Below the pieces are notes generated by a model that was not told the origin of the DNA, ran no database searches, and was given only the letters and a program-made list of their open reading frames with translations. Source: Gammaproteobacteria bacterium (lineage in GTDB: Bacteria > Pseudomonadota > Gammaproteobacteria > Burkholderiales > Rhodocyclaceae). Taken from it: a stretch of 34,369 bases of DNA. Below, piece after piece: positions 23,806 to 33,991 of this stretch (the first letter of the stretch is position 1; each line of letters starts with the position of its first letter). Both the position numbers and the translations under genes were made by a program. The stretch lies in assembly GCA_029289235.1 (NCBI GenBank), contig JARFTZ010000042.1, positions 1 to 34,369 of the forward strand. Direction: 5' to 3'.

Positions 23806-24858
23806 CTAAAGAATGAAATTGCCGAACAGCCAGCCGATCAGCGTGCCCAGCACGATGATCGTCGGCACATAAACCAGTGCCTGGCGGATTCCGAACACGC
23901 GGGCGATCGCCAGCCAGTTGGGCAGGCTGAGGCCCGGCCCGGTCAGCAGCAGTGTCAGCGCCGGTCCCTTGCCCATGCCGAGCCCCATCAGCGTGTCCAC
24001 GAACGGCGCTTCGGTCATCGTCGCGAAGTAGCTGATCGCGCCGATCAGCGTGGCGAGAAAGTTGGCGGACAGGTTGTTGCCGCCGAGCCATTCTCGAATC
24101 CAGGCTTCCGGCAGCAGGTAGCCGACGACGCCGACGATGAACACGCCGCCGAGCAGCAGCGGGAAGATGATGCGCACGAACCACCACGTCTCCTGCATCC
24201 ATTGCCCGAGTTCGTCGCGGCCAACGGTTCGCCAGGCGTAGGCAGCGGTGAGCAGCGTCAGGCCGCCCCACACGGCGACCTTCACCCAGTACGGCCCGCT
24301 CTGTACGAGGTAGTTGGGCAGCAGCAGGGTGAGCACGAGCAGCACGATCAGGATCAGGCTCTTGCGTTCGATGAACGAAGCGGATTCCGTCGAGGCTTTG
24401 GGCGTCCCCGCGCGTTGCGGATGCGGCCCATTGCGGAAGGCGACGGTCATGACCATGCCGACGGCAAAAGCCATCAGCAGCGCGGCGACGATCCGGGCGA
24501 CGACCATTTCGGCCCCGAGAATGGTGCCGGTATAAGTCAGCGCCAGCACGTTGGCGGCCGGCGCCACCCAGAGAATGATGAAGGCGGCGCCGATGCCTGC
24601 GCCGGCGTAATACAACCCGCTGGCCACCGGGATGACCGTGCACGAACAGGCCGCGATGAGGAAGCTTGCGCCGCAGGCCAGTGGAAACGAGCGGCGTTTC
24701 CTGACCTGTTCACCGAGCAGCGCCAGGATCGCCTCCCGGCGGATGAAGGTGACCATCGCGCCGGCCAGCAGGAAGGCCGGGACGAGGCAGGTCAGGACGT
24801 GGGTGGCGATGTAGTCGTTGAGGGCGGCCAGCCCGGCGCCCAGGATTCCGCTCAGCAT
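23806..24858 (-). CDS. COG0701 permease, ArsP-like (probable organoarsenical efflux)
   Basis: This 350-residue membrane protein of the DUF318/ArsP_1 permease family has about eight to ten hydrophobic segments. A cysteine pair appears in AACSCTVIPVASG near residues 70-82, and FATMTEAPFVDTLMG near 280 matches the second conserved block. Family member ArsP exports trivalent methylated arsenicals. That fits here because an arsenite methyltransferase lies 870 bases away, convergent with this gene. Arsenic specificity is inferred from context. The ATG at 24858 is the natural start. Confidence 0.85.
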   Translation of the reverse strand: MLSGILGAGLAALNDYIATHVLTCLVPAFLLAGAMVTFIRREAILALLGEQVRKRRSFPLACGASFLIAACSCTVIPVASGLYYAGAGIGAAFIILWVAPAANVLALTYTGTILGAEMVVARIVAALLMAFAVGMVMTVAFRNGPHPQRAGTPKASTESASFIERKSLILIVLLVLTLLLPNYLVQSGPYWVKVAVWGGLTLLTAAYAWRTVGRDELGQWMQETWWFVRIIFPLLLGGVFIVGVVGYLLPEAWIREWLGGNNLSANFLATLIGAISYFATMTEAPFVDTLMGLGMGKGPALTLLLTGPGLSLPNWLAIARVFGIRQALVYVPTIIVLGTLIGWLFGNFIL

Positions 24859-24923
24859 GATGTTCTCGCTTTTCGAATCGTCGAAGGCGCTTGCTGTGCG
24901 ATCTCTGCTGGTTTTCGGCTAGA

Positions 24924-24943
24924 GATTGGGTGAGCGCCCAATC
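24924..24943. promoter_or_regulatory. Candidate operator upstream of the ArsP-like permease
   Basis: GATTGGG-N6-CCCAATC is a perfect 7-bp inverted repeat in the 209-bp gap between the divergent permease and tag genes, about 66 bp before the permease start. It could bind a repressor such as an ArsR-family protein, or form a hairpin. No specific regulator is indicated. Confidence 0.4.
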
Positions 24944-25067
24944 CAAATATAGGTCGTTCAACCCGGATTTTCCGTGCGGCGCGGGATGCGCGGATCAGAT
25001 CCCGTGACGACATCGTGGCGTTGACGTTTCGCGGTAGACTCTGCGGTTTTCGAACCTGTCGAACCCA

Positions 25068-25661
25068 ATGGAACGTTGCCCCTGGTGTGAAGGCTTTGAT
25101 CTGTATCGTCAGTACCACGACGAGGAATGGGGGGTGCCCCTCCGTGACGACCGCTCGCTGTTCGAACTGCTGATCCTGGAAGGGGCGCAGGCCGGACTGT
25201 CCTGGGCCACGATCCTCAGGAAACGCGATCGTTATCGCCAGGTCTTTGACGGGTTTAAACTGCAGTTGATCGCGCAATACGACGAGGCCAAGGTGGCGGC
25301 GCTGTTGGCCGATCCGGGGATTGTCCGCAATCGGGCCAAGGTGGCCGCGACGATTCAGAACGCGAAGGCCTTCCTTGACCTGACTGCGCAAGGCCAGAGC
25401 TTCAGTGATTTCCTCTGGCAATTCGTCGGCGGCGAACCGATCCGGAATGACTGGCGCTCGCTGGCCGAGGTGCCGGCCAAAACCCCTCAGTCGGACGCGA
25501 TGAGCAAGGCGCTGGCGCGCGCTGGCTTCAAGTTCGTCGGTTCGACGATCTGTTATGCCTTCATGCAGGCGGCGGGAATGGTCAACGATCACTTGACTAC
25601 GTGTTTTCGCCATGAGGAAGTCGCGACCGGGGCGACGCAAGTCCGCCGGGGCTCGCGGTGA
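25068..25661 (+). CDS. tag: DNA-3-methyladenine glycosylase I
   Basis: This 197-residue base-excision repair enzyme removes 3-methyladenine from alkylated DNA. The zinc ligands of the family are present: Cys4 in MERCPWC, His17 in YHDEEWG, and the C-terminal His and Cys in MVNDHLTTCFRH. The catalytic-pocket segment LFELLILEGAQAGLSWATIL near 35-55 is also kept. Its stop overlaps the start of rlmA, so the two are co-translated. Length and motifs are normal for the family. Confidence 0.96.
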   Translation: MERCPWCEGFDLYRQYHDEEWGVPLRDDRSLFELLILEGAQAGLSWATILRKRDRYRQVFDGFKLQLIAQYDEAKVAALLADPGIVRNRAKVAATIQNAKAFLDLTAQGQSFSDFLWQFVGGEPIRNDWRSLAEVPAKTPQSDAMSKALARAGFKFVGSTICYAFMQAAGMVNDHLTTCFRHEEVATGATQVRRGSR

Positions 25662-26500
25662 TGAACGTCGCGCCATTCACTGCGCTGGCCTGCCCGCTGG
25701 ACGGGAAGCCATTGCGCCGCAACGGTAGCGCGTGGCGTTGCGCCGACGGCCACAGTTTCGACATCGCCAGCCAGGGCCACACCCATCTGTTGCCGGTCCA
25801 GAACAAGCGCTCGCGCGATCCCGGCGACAGCAAGGAAATGGTGGCCTGTCGGCGGCGTTTTCTCGAGGCCGCTCATTACCGGCCGATTGCCGAAGCGGCG
25901 GCGCGTGCCGTCCTCGCGGATACGGCTCCTGGTGCCACGGTCCGCTGCCTCGATGCCGGCTGCGGCGAAGGCTACTACCTGCGCCAGCTTGCCGCCGGCA
26001 ATGAAACAAGGCGCCTGGCGCTGATCGGGCTGGATATCTCCAAGTGGGCGGTACTCTCGGCCGCGAAACAGGATAAACGAATGGCTTGGGTCGTCGGCAG
26101 CAACGCCAATCTGCCGGTGTTGCCGGGCACGCTTGACCGCGTCCTGTGCATGTTCGGTTTTCCCGTCTATCCGGAGTTCGCCCGGGTGCTGGCGCCAGAA
26201 GGTCAACTGGTGCAGATCGACGCCGGCCCGGACCATCTGCGTGAATTGCGCGAGATCATCTATCCGGTCGTCAAAGCGGAGCGGGCGGTGGTGACAGCCG
26301 TTCCGGCTGGATATTCCGTCGTGTCGAGCGAGACGGTGCGCTATTCGGTCGAGATCGCTGGTCAGCAGCAGATCGGCGACCTGCTGGCCATGACGCCGCA
26401 TCTTTTTCGGGCCAGCAGCGAAGGCAAGGCCCGGGTCGCAGCGTTGCATTCGCTGTCAGTCACGGTCGATGTCCGGCTGACGCGCTATCGGCGGAATTGA
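25661..26500 (+). CDS. rlmA: 23S rRNA (guanine-N1) methyltransferase RlmA-type
   Basis: This SAM-dependent methyltransferase of about 279 residues modifies a guanine in 23S rRNA helix 35. An N-terminal zinc site is visible as CPLDG and [10 protein letters not shown] (residues about 10-35), followed by the family segment [35 protein letters not shown]-like near 40-73. The SAM motif is [12 protein letters not shown] near 96. The ATG at 25661 overlaps the tag stop; a GTG one codon earlier is also possible. The resistance-type homologue TlrB is less likely given the context. Confidence 0.9.
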   Translation: [279 protein letters not shown]

Positions 26501-26521
26501 GAGCCTGCCGGAGGCCGAACG

Positions 26522-26644
26522 CTGGGACCTTTCCTGCACCGGCAACTGGGCGAGGTCACTGCACAACAAATCCGGGAAATCACCTCTCTGACCATCAACA
26601 TGTTCATCGCCGGGGACGGACCCGGTGGCGAGGTGTCCGGCTAG
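26522..26644 (+). pseudogene. Short coding remnant, possibly the tail of a TetR-type regulator
   Basis: This stretch directly follows rlmA in the same frame after its stop. It reads LGPFLHRQLGEVTAQQ, then IREITSLTINMFIAGD, ending at TAG 26642-26644. The amphipathic pattern resembles the C-terminal helix of TetR-family regulators. No start or DNA-binding part is present. I am not sure it is more than chance coding. Confidence 0.25.
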
Positions 26645-27612
26645 TCCGTCGCAGCGGCCTTTTCGATGGTGCCGAGCGTCTCGAGCAGGGTTTGGCGCAA
26701 CGGACCGGCGACCTTGAGGCCGCGTTCGGCGGCTCGTCGCGCTTCGGCGTGCCGCCCCAGTTCCAGCAGCACCAGCGCTTGGTTGTTGTACGCGGCGGCG
26801 AGGCCATGGGTTTTCGCGGTGTGCCGGAAAACGGCCTCGGCGCCGGCCAGGTCGCCGGATGCATGGAGGGAGTTTCCCAGCCCCATCGCCAGGACGGCAT
26901 TGGCGGGCCAGCGGGCCAGTCCGCCGCGATACGCTTCCGCGGCTTTGGCGGCCGGCGCGTTGCGCTCGAACTGCACGAGCGCGCGCGCGGCTTCGCTTTC
27001 GCTCGCTGTCACCGGCAGGCGGCCCGGCGGCAGCGCGACAAAGGCCCAGCGCTCGCTGCGGTTCCAGGTATGTTCAAACGTGCGCAGGCTGATCGTCTCG
27101 CGTTTCACGGGGCCGGAGCGCAACAGCATTTCGCCGGTGTCGAGGTCGTAGCCCACGACGACCGCGTAGTGCCACGACGGCGCCCACGACAGGCCGAGGT
27201 TCTGCAGCACGACCACCGGGTTGCCGGCGGCCGTTTCGCGCATCAGCGCCTCCAGCGTTCCCGGAATGCGCGTCGCCACGGCCCCCTGGCGGCGCGCGCC
27301 GGCCAGCATCTCGACCTGCAGCGATCCTTCTCGGCCAGGCAGGAAGACCTGGCCGATCAGCGCCTCCGGCGTTGTCGCCAGGCCGACGGCCGACAGGCTC
27401 GTCGCCAGTGCCGCGGGGCCACAGAAATGGCTGTCGTCGGGAAAGAACGGGGTGTCGACCAGTTCGGAGCGGACCGGCAGGCCCTCGGGACGGGCGTCCT
27501 GAAGCCGCGCGCTCTGCGTGGCGCAACCGCTCAGCAGCAGCGCAGCGAGCAGCGCGATGGCGGTGGAAAACCAACGCCGCCCTCGCGCCGGCAGGTCGGC
27601 GGTTGAACGCAC
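26641..27612 (-). CDS. PA2778-family lipoprotein with C39-like cysteine peptidase domain and TPR repeats
   Basis: This 323-residue protein starts with a lipoprotein signal (ALLAALLLSGC, cysteine near residue 30). A papain-like C39-type peptidase domain follows: the catalytic cysteine lies in SHFCGPAALATSL near 64, the histidine in SWHYAVVVGYD near 148, and an aspartate beyond. Residues about 205-320 form tetratricopeptide-like helices (AYRGGLARWPANAVLAMGLGNSL, then AAAYNNQALVLLELGRHAEA). The residues just before the cysteine are DDSHF, without the glutamine usual at the C39 oxyanion hole. It should be anchored in a membrane facing the periplasm. It pairs with the PA2779-family gene seven bases upstream on the same strand. 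Confidence 0.88.
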   Translation of the reverse strand: MRSTADLPARGRRWFSTAIALLAALLLSGCATQSARLQDARPEGLPVRSELVDTPFFPDDSHFCGPAALATSLSAVGLATTPEALIGQVFLPGREGSLQVEMLAGARRQGAVATRIPGTLEALMRETAAGNPVVVLQNLGLSWAPSWHYAVVVGYDLDTGEMLLRSGPVKRETISLRTFEHTWNRSERWAFVALPPGRLPVTASESEAARALVQFERNAPAAKAAEAYRGGLARWPANAVLAMGLGNSLHASGDLAGAEAVFRHTAKTHGLAAAYNNQALVLLELGRHAEARRAAERGLKVAGPLRQTLLETLGTIEKAAATD

Positions 27613-27619
27613 GTCTGGC

Positions 27620-28018
27620 TCAACGCACGGAACGGGTGAACGGGAAGACCTTGGTCAGGCCGAGGATGTCGGTCAGCAGCAGCACGAAGAACACCAGCAG
27701 GATCGCACCGATGATGCCGCCCGCGGGGGCTGTGTCGATCTGGTCGGCCAGCCGTGCGGCCTCCTCGTCGGTCAGCGCGGCGATGCGTTCGATCGCCATG
27801 GCCGGATCGACGCCCTGGCGTTCCATCTCGGTGCGCACTTCATCGCGCGCCAGGGCGGCAGCCAGGCGGGCTTGCCCGCTTTCCGCCTGCCCCGTGGCGA
27901 CCACCGTGGCCACCTCCTGTGTCGTGACCATTCCGGCATGGGCGACCGGGACGAGAATCGTCGCATTGATCAGACTCATGCTCAGGATGACGGCAAGAAA
28001 CTGTTGGAAACGGTTCAT
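27620..28018 (-). CDS. PA2779-family small membrane protein
   Basis: This 132-residue protein has an N-terminal signal peptide or anchor (MNRFQQFLAVILSMSLINATILVPVAHA), a helical charged middle (residues about 35-90), and a hydrophobic C-terminal segment after APAGG (IIGAILLVFFVLLLTDILG), ending in a short basic tail. AGGAG precedes the ATG at 28018. It is the first gene of a pair with the PA2778-type peptidase. The family has no established function. The Gly-Gly just before the hydrophobic segment could be a cleavage site for its partner, which is inference. Confidence 0.85.
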   Translation of the reverse strand: MNRFQQFLAVILSMSLINATILVPVAHAGMVTTQEVATVVATGQAESGQARLAAALARDEVRTEMERQGVDPAMAIERIAALTDEEAARLADQIDTAPAGGIIGAILLVFFVLLLTDILGLTKVFPFTRSVR

Positions 28019-28173
28019 TGTTCTCTCCTTTATCAATCACGCAGGAAAAGAATGCCCGCCGTTCCTCTCCATCCGTTTTCTGTAATGGTCCCGAAGGCGG
28101 TGAGCAGGGCTCCGAAGTGTAAGCAAGTCAACGTCTTGCACCAAAACTTCGCCGGCAAGCACATAAGGAAACC

Positions 28174-28190
28174 CTTGTCGCTTCGACAAG
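28174..28190. promoter_or_regulatory. Inverted repeat in the PA2779/permease divergent region
   Basis: CTTGTCG-CTT-CGACAAG is a perfect 7-bp inverted repeat near the middle of the 292-bp gap between divergent genes. It could be an operator or a small hairpin; no T-run follows. Nothing else in 28019-28310 is recognisable. Confidence 0.35.
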
Positions 28191-28310
28191 TCCGCGCCGC
28201 TCCGGTTCTCCGGCCGAGTGCCGCCAATGTCGCTACGACGGTGCATCCTTTTTGCGTTTCATTCGTCTCCTTGGCGGAGTACCGTAATCTACTTTGATGG
28301 GAGTTGCCCT

Positions 28311-29360
28311 GTGTCTGCCGAATCTCACGTTCTTGCGTCCCCCTCACCGGGGCGCTGGCTGGCCGGAATCGCTGTTGCGGCGGTTGTCTGGTTCCTTGCA
28401 TACAGCAACCTGACCGCGTTTGCCGATGCCGTCATCGCCGCGCTCGGCCTGACGCGCGCCACGCACTTCGGCGAGGCGGTGCATTTCTTCGTCTACGACA
28501 CGCCGAAAGTATTGCTGCTGCTCACCGGCATCGTCTTCGCCATGGGCATCGTGCAGACTTTCTTTGCGCCGGAGCGCACGCGGGCACTGCTCTCAGGCAA
28601 GCGGCTCGGCATTGGCAACGTGCTGGCGGCGACGCTGGGTATCGTCACGCCGTTTTGCTCGTGCTCGGCGGTGCCGCTGTTCATCGGCTTTCTCTCGGCG
28701 GGCGTGCCGCTGGGGGTGACGTTCTCCTTCCTGATCGCCGCGCCGATGGTCAATGAAGTGGCGCTGGTGCTGCTCTTCGGCATGTTCGGCTGGAAGGTCG
28801 CGGCGATGTATCTCGGCCTCGGCCTGCTGGTGGCCATTGTCGCCGGCTTCGTGATCGGCGAGCTGAAGATGGAGCGCCATCTGGAGGACTGGGTGCAGAA
28901 GATCCATGCCGGTCAGGTCGATCCCACGGTCGGCCTGAACCTCGGCTGGGTCGAGCGCTTCGAGGCCGGTTGGAGCCATGTCAGGCAGATCGTCGGCAAG
29001 GTGTGGCCGTACATCCTGCTCGGCATCGGCCTGGGCGCGGCGATTCACGGTTATGTGCCGGAAGATTTCATGGCTTCGTTCATGGGCAGGGATGCATGGT
29101 GGGCCGTGCCGGCCGCCGTCATCCTCGGCGTGCCGATGTACACCAACGCCGCCGGTATCATTCCCATCGTCGAGGCGCTGATCGGCAAGGGCGCGGCGCT
29201 CGGCACCGTTCTGGCCTTCATGATGGCGGTGATCGCCCTCTCGGCGCCGGAAATGATCATTCTGCGCAAGGCGCTCAAGCCACGGCTGATCGCCACGTTC
29301 GCCGGTGTCGTGGCGACGGGCATCCTGCTCGTCGGTTATGTATTCAACGCGGTTCTTTGA
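28311..29360 (+). CDS. Second COG0701 permease (UPF0718/YraQ-like)
   Basis: This 349-residue membrane protein is of the same superfamily as the permease at 23806-24858 but only distantly alike. The signature LGIVTPFCSCSAVPLFIGFLSAGVPLG appears near residues 110-136, the FLIAAPMVNEVALVLLFG block follows it, and GVPMYTNAAGIIPIVEAL near 280 matches the second half. I chose the GTG at 28311 (MSAESHVLAS) because GGGAG lies 7 bases before it; the frame opens upstream at 28218 without family sequence. It heads a three-gene operon with a small thioredoxin and an iron-sulphur protein. The transported compound is unknown; arsenicals are possible. Confidence 0.87.
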   Translation: MSAESHVLASPSPGRWLAGIAVAAVVWFLAYSNLTAFADAVIAALGLTRATHFGEAVHFFVYDTPKVLLLLTGIVFAMGIVQTFFAPERTRALLSGKRLGIGNVLAATLGIVTPFCSCSAVPLFIGFLSAGVPLGVTFSFLIAAPMVNEVALVLLFGMFGWKVAAMYLGLGLLVAIVAGFVIGELKMERHLEDWVQKIHAGQVDPTVGLNLGWVERFEAGWSHVRQIVGKVWPYILLGIGLGAAIHGYVPEDFMASFMGRDAWWAVPAAVILGVPMYTNAAGIIPIVEALIGKGAALGTVLAFMMAVIALSAPEMIILRKALKPRLIATFAGVVATGILLVGYVFNAVL

Positions 29361-29372
29361 TAGGAGATTTTC

Positions 29373-29603
29373 ATGAAAGACGTAAAAATTCTGGGTACCG
29401 GTTGCGCCAATTGCAAGAACACGCTGGCGCTCGTCGAGCAGGTGGCCAGGGAAAAGGGCGTACCGATCAAGCTGGAGAAGGTCGAGGACCTGCCGGCGAT
29501 CATGGGCTACGGGGTGATGTCGACGCCGGGTGTGGTGATCGACGGGGTGGTGGTGCATTCCGGCGGCGTGCCGGCGAGAGCCAAGGTCGAGCGCTGGTTC
29601 TGA
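29373..29603 (+). CDS. Small thioredoxin-family protein (CANC)
   Basis: This 76-residue thioredoxin-like protein has the active site GTGCANC near residues 8-14 and the conserved proline in MSTPGVVIDG near 49-58. It is a paralogue of the CAKC protein at 23549-23791. It starts 12 bases after the permease stop with a GGAG site, and the CopZ/BFD-like gene follows 12 bases later. The repeated permease-thioredoxin pairing suggests the two proteins work together at the membrane. Confidence 0.9.
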   Translation: MKDVKILGTGCANCKNTLALVEQVAREKGVPIKLEKVEDLPAIMGYGVMSTPGVVIDGVVVHSGGVPARAKVERWF

Positions 29604-29615
29604 GGCTGTTGCCGT

Positions 29616-30047
29616 ATGAGTCATTGTTGCTCGTCCTCCGGGTGCGATACCAGTTACCCGCGCAAGCGAATCTGCCCCGCCTGCGGTAACGAGTGTCTGG
29701 AAATTTCCTCACGGACCATCGCCCATCACATCCGGTTCTCCTGGCGTTGGACGCCTTCCTCCAGATATCACTACTTTTGCGACAACCCTGATTGCGATAC
29801 AGCCTATTTTGGTGACGACGGCTCGCTCGTTGCCAAGACCGTGCTGAGAGTCCGGAGTGCCGTGAAAGAAAACGGTGGAGACGCGGTGCTGTGTCACTGC
29901 TTCGGCGTCAGCAGGGCGGATTTCGAGAGGGAGCCATCGATCAGGGAATTCGTGGTGGAACAGACGAAGGCGGGGAATTGCTCCTGCGAGACCCGCAACC
30001 CTTCTGGACGGTGTTGTCTGAAAGACTTTCCAAAGCAGAAGGGCTGA
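29616..30047 (+). CDS. CopZ/BFD-like zinc and [2Fe-2S] protein
   Basis: This 143-residue, cysteine-rich cytoplasmic protein resembles the N-terminal domain of archaeal CopZ. An N-terminal zinc-ribbon-like part has CPACGNEC near residue 20 and CDNPDCD near 55. A BFD-like [2Fe-2S] part has CHCFGVSR near 93 and CSCETRNPSGRCC near 122-134. Relatives act as copper chaperones or redox partners. It is the last gene of the permease/thioredoxin operon and converges with the response regulator gene. Its link to copper is known only for distant relatives; here it may supply electrons to the thioredoxin or permease. Confidence 0.8.
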   Translation: MSHCCSSSGCDTSYPRKRICPACGNECLEISSRTIAHHIRFSWRWTPSSRYHYFCDNPDCDTAYFGDDGSLVAKTVLRVRSAVKENGGDAVLCHCFGVSRADFEREPSIREFVVEQTKAGNCSCETRNPSGRCCLKDFPKQKG

Positions 30048-30092
30048 ACCTGGCGAGGGCCACCCGAGGGGCGTCGTTTGCTTCCTTGGGAG

Positions 30093-31433
<1,341 letters not shown>

Positions 31434-32875
31434 GGCGGGGGTCCAGGGGCAGGGTTACGATGAAGCGCGTCAGGGCGCTGGTGGTTTCGGCGCGAATGGC
31501 ACCGCCGAGTTGCGTCGCGATCTGGTAGCAGATCCACAGGCCGAGTCCGTTGCCGCGCTGCGAGAAAGGGGTGAACGGTTCGAAGAGGTGTTCCTTGTGT
31601 TCGGCCGAGAGCACCTGGCCGTCGTTCTCCACGACGAGCGTCAGATTCTCCTGGGTGCCTTCCGTCCATACCGCGACGTGGCCGTTGCGGCCTGCGGCCT
31701 GGACAGCGTTGAGCACCAGATTGATCAACAGTTGCCGCACTGGCGTCGACGGCACCGGCAGCGGGTCGGGAATGCGCGTTTCCCAGGCGATCTCGACGCC
31801 TTGCTTGTGGGCGGTGGGGGTGACCAGCAGCATGACATCGTCGATGTCGTGGAGTGCCAGTCGGCGGCTGCTGACCTTGGCTTCGACCAGCAGTGCGGCG
31901 ACCGTGTCGCGGATCTGCGAGAGGCCGCGTTCCAGCAGGCTGATCGTCTTCTGGTTCAGCGGGTCGGGCGTGCCGTGCCGCTTCAGGGTGCTGATGGCGT
32001 TGAGCATGCCGCCCAGCGGGTTGTTGATCTCGTGCGCGATGCTCGCCGTCAGGCGGCCGACTGCGGCCATGCGCTCCTGCTTGACGACCTCCTGTTCCAG
32101 CTGGAGCTTTTCCTGCATGGCGTCGAGCATGCGGCCGTAGGCGAGGTAGAGCGTTCCGACTTCGTCGTGATACGGATAGAGGTGCGGGTCGAGCGGCTCC
32201 GGTTCGCCGGCGTTGATGCGGCTCAGTCGGTCGGTGACGAGTTCGAGCGGGGCGACCATGCGCCGTCCCCAGTACCAGTTGATCGGCAACAGCACTGCGA
32301 GGATCAGCAGGGTGACTGCGGCGGCGTTGAGGATGACCCGGTCGAAACGGTGCCAGAGCTGGTTCTTGTTGTGCGCCACGATCAGGGTGCCGATCCGGAC
32401 ATTGTCGGCGCTGATCGGGATGGCGATGAACAGATGCGCGGCGACGTCGCGTTCGAGGATGCGGGACGGATGCGCCGGATCGGCGGCGATCTCGGCGTCG
32501 ATCGCCCGGAAGTCGTCGCCGAGATCGGCGAGTTCGCTCGTCACCGGAAAATCCTCGGGGTGCGAGGAGGCGAAGACGCGGCGTCCGGCGTCAAGGACGA
32601 TCAACGCCTCGGCCAGCGCCGAACTGCTGTTTTCCTTGAAGGGCAGGGCGATCGTCTCGTAGGCGCGCCACACGTCGTCGTGCAGCAGGGCGGTGAATAG
32701 CGAGCGGGCCATCGTCTGGCCGAGATCTTCCGAGCTTTTCAGCATGTCCTGGCGCAGGTTGTTCCAGGACTGGAGCAGGAACGACGCCGACAGCGCCAGC
32801 GCCGTGGTCAGGATCAGCGCGCCGCCTAGCAGCGGCAGTTTGTAGCGCAGGCTGAGGTTGAAGAGCATTCGCTGG

Positions 32876-33733
32876 TCACAGTTCGCCGAGGTCACGCATC
32901 ATCGCGGCCACGCCGGCGTACAGCTCGGGCGAACCGGCGATGAAGCCGTCGAGATTCAGCTTTGCGAGCAGGGAGCGCCCGGCGGGGTCTTCGCCCATGC
33001 CGAACAGTGCTTTCTGGAACGCTTCGAAGTCCTCGTCCCCGACACGTTGATCGGCGACGATCGGCGGAAAACCGAATTCCTCCGATTTCCAGACGATGCG
33101 CGTGCGTGCCGCCAGTTGCGGGTCGACCTTTTGCAGGCTGTCCCACACGTAGCTGTCGACGTTGGCGCCCTGGGCGAGACCGCTGGCCACTGCCTCGATC
33201 GCCTTGGCATGCGACCAGGTGAAGAAGGTCTTGCGGAAATGGGCGCTGGCGTTGATGCCGGCTGTCTTCAGCAGATGGCGTGGCACCACGTAGCCGGTGT
33301 TCGAGTGCGGATCGGCGAAGGCGAATACCTTGCCTTTGAGGTCGACGATTGACTTGGTCATGGTATCCCTGGCCGGGACGATCAGGTACGAACGATAGAA
33401 CGGCCGGCTCTGGTAGGAGGCCACGGCGAGCAGGCGCACCGCTTTGCCGAGGGCCAGATAGGGGTAGTCGCAGAGCCAGGCGAAGTCCAGGCTGCCCTTG
33501 TCGATCAGGTCCATCGTCTCGCGGTAGCTGTCGCGCTGGATGAAAATGACGGGGCGCTGCAGCTTGCGCTCCAGGTAGGTTTTCCATTCGGCCAGCATCG
33601 AATGCTGGTTGTGCAGGAAGGCCGGGGTCATGCCGATGCGGTATGGACGCAGCGCCTCGTTCGCGGACGCCGGGTGGGCTGCGGCAAGCGCGAGGAAAAC
33701 AACGAGAAAACGCAGCAGGTGCAGGACGTTCAT
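32876..33733 (-). CDS. PhnD-like periplasmic binding protein, probable AioX/ArxX-type sensor
   Basis: This 285-residue protein has a signal peptide (cleavage near ASA, residue 24) and a phosphate/phosphonate-type binding fold: YRIGMTPAFLHNQHSMLAEWKTYLERKL, then LDFAWLCDYPYLALGK, then FAFADPHSNTGYVVPRHLL. No ABC permease or ATPase gene is nearby. It is instead followed at once by a kinase and a sigma-54 regulator, as in aioXSR and arxXSR. The mature protein contains a single cysteine (residue 88, in AWLCDYPY). In AioX a cysteine is reported to be needed for arsenite sensing. I infer a sensory role and suggest arsenite or another oxyanion as ligand. AAGGAG precedes the ATG. Confidence 0.85.
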   Translation of the reverse strand: MNVLHLLRFLVVFLALAAAHPASANEALRPYRIGMTPAFLHNQHSMLAEWKTYLERKLQRPVIFIQRDSYRETMDLIDKGSLDFAWLCDYPYLALGKAVRLLAVASYQSRPFYRSYLIVPARDTMTKSIVDLKGKVFAFADPHSNTGYVVPRHLLKTAGINASAHFRKTFFTWSHAKAIEAVASGLAQGANVDSYVWDSLQKVDPQLAARTRIVWKSEEFGFPPIVADQRVGDEDFEAFQKALFGMGEDPAGRSLLAKLNLDGFIAGSPELYAGVAAMMRDLGEL

Positions 33734-33763
33734 CGGGCTCTCCTTGACAAAGGACGACGCGCC

Positions 33764-33792
33764 ATTCTAGCCGGAATGATGGCACTTGTTAC
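33764..33792 (-). promoter_or_regulatory. Likely sigma-70 promoter of the sensory operon
   Basis: TAGAAT (33764-33769) and GTAACA (33787-33792) are separated by 17 bp on the minus strand, with transcription starting about 25 bases before the binding-protein ATG. The -35 overlaps the first GTTAC-N6-GTAAC site, so the regulator could also repress its own operon. Confidence 0.55.
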
Positions 33793-33836
33793 CACGATGT
33801 AACGTTCCCTGGCGAAACGCGTTACGAAAGCGTAAC
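33788..33836. promoter_or_regulatory. Two activator sites GTTAC-N6-GTAAC, 33 bp apart
   Basis: The sites lie at 33788-33803 and 33821-33836. Both have GTTAC, six free bases, then GTAAC; the second extends to a perfect GCGTTACG/CGTAACGC. The 33-bp offset is close to three helical turns. They stand about 156 bp upstream of the -24/-12 promoter, a typical enhancer distance. Confidence 0.85.
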
Positions 33837-33991
33837 GCTGTGGTGTCGGACTGGAGGCCGGGAACAGCGCGGCTATTGTCGCCTTGCCGGTCGATTTCCG
33901 GCTGGGCGCCCGGTGTTTCAATGGTGGCAGACGTTTTTCGAACGGGCTGGCATGGCGCCGGATGGAGGGCGTGGGTGAGTTGCCCCGCCGC

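Noticed and set aside
26497-27606. Long + strand frame of 369 codons over the peptidase gene
   Set aside because: It is antisense to the PA2778-type gene and rich in Arg, Gly and Ala. The peptidase frame has a lipobox and catalytic residues.
32876-33733. Phosphonate uptake operon (PhnD as transporter component)
   Set aside because: No PhnC or PhnE gene is adjacent. The binding protein is instead the first gene of a kinase/regulator operon.
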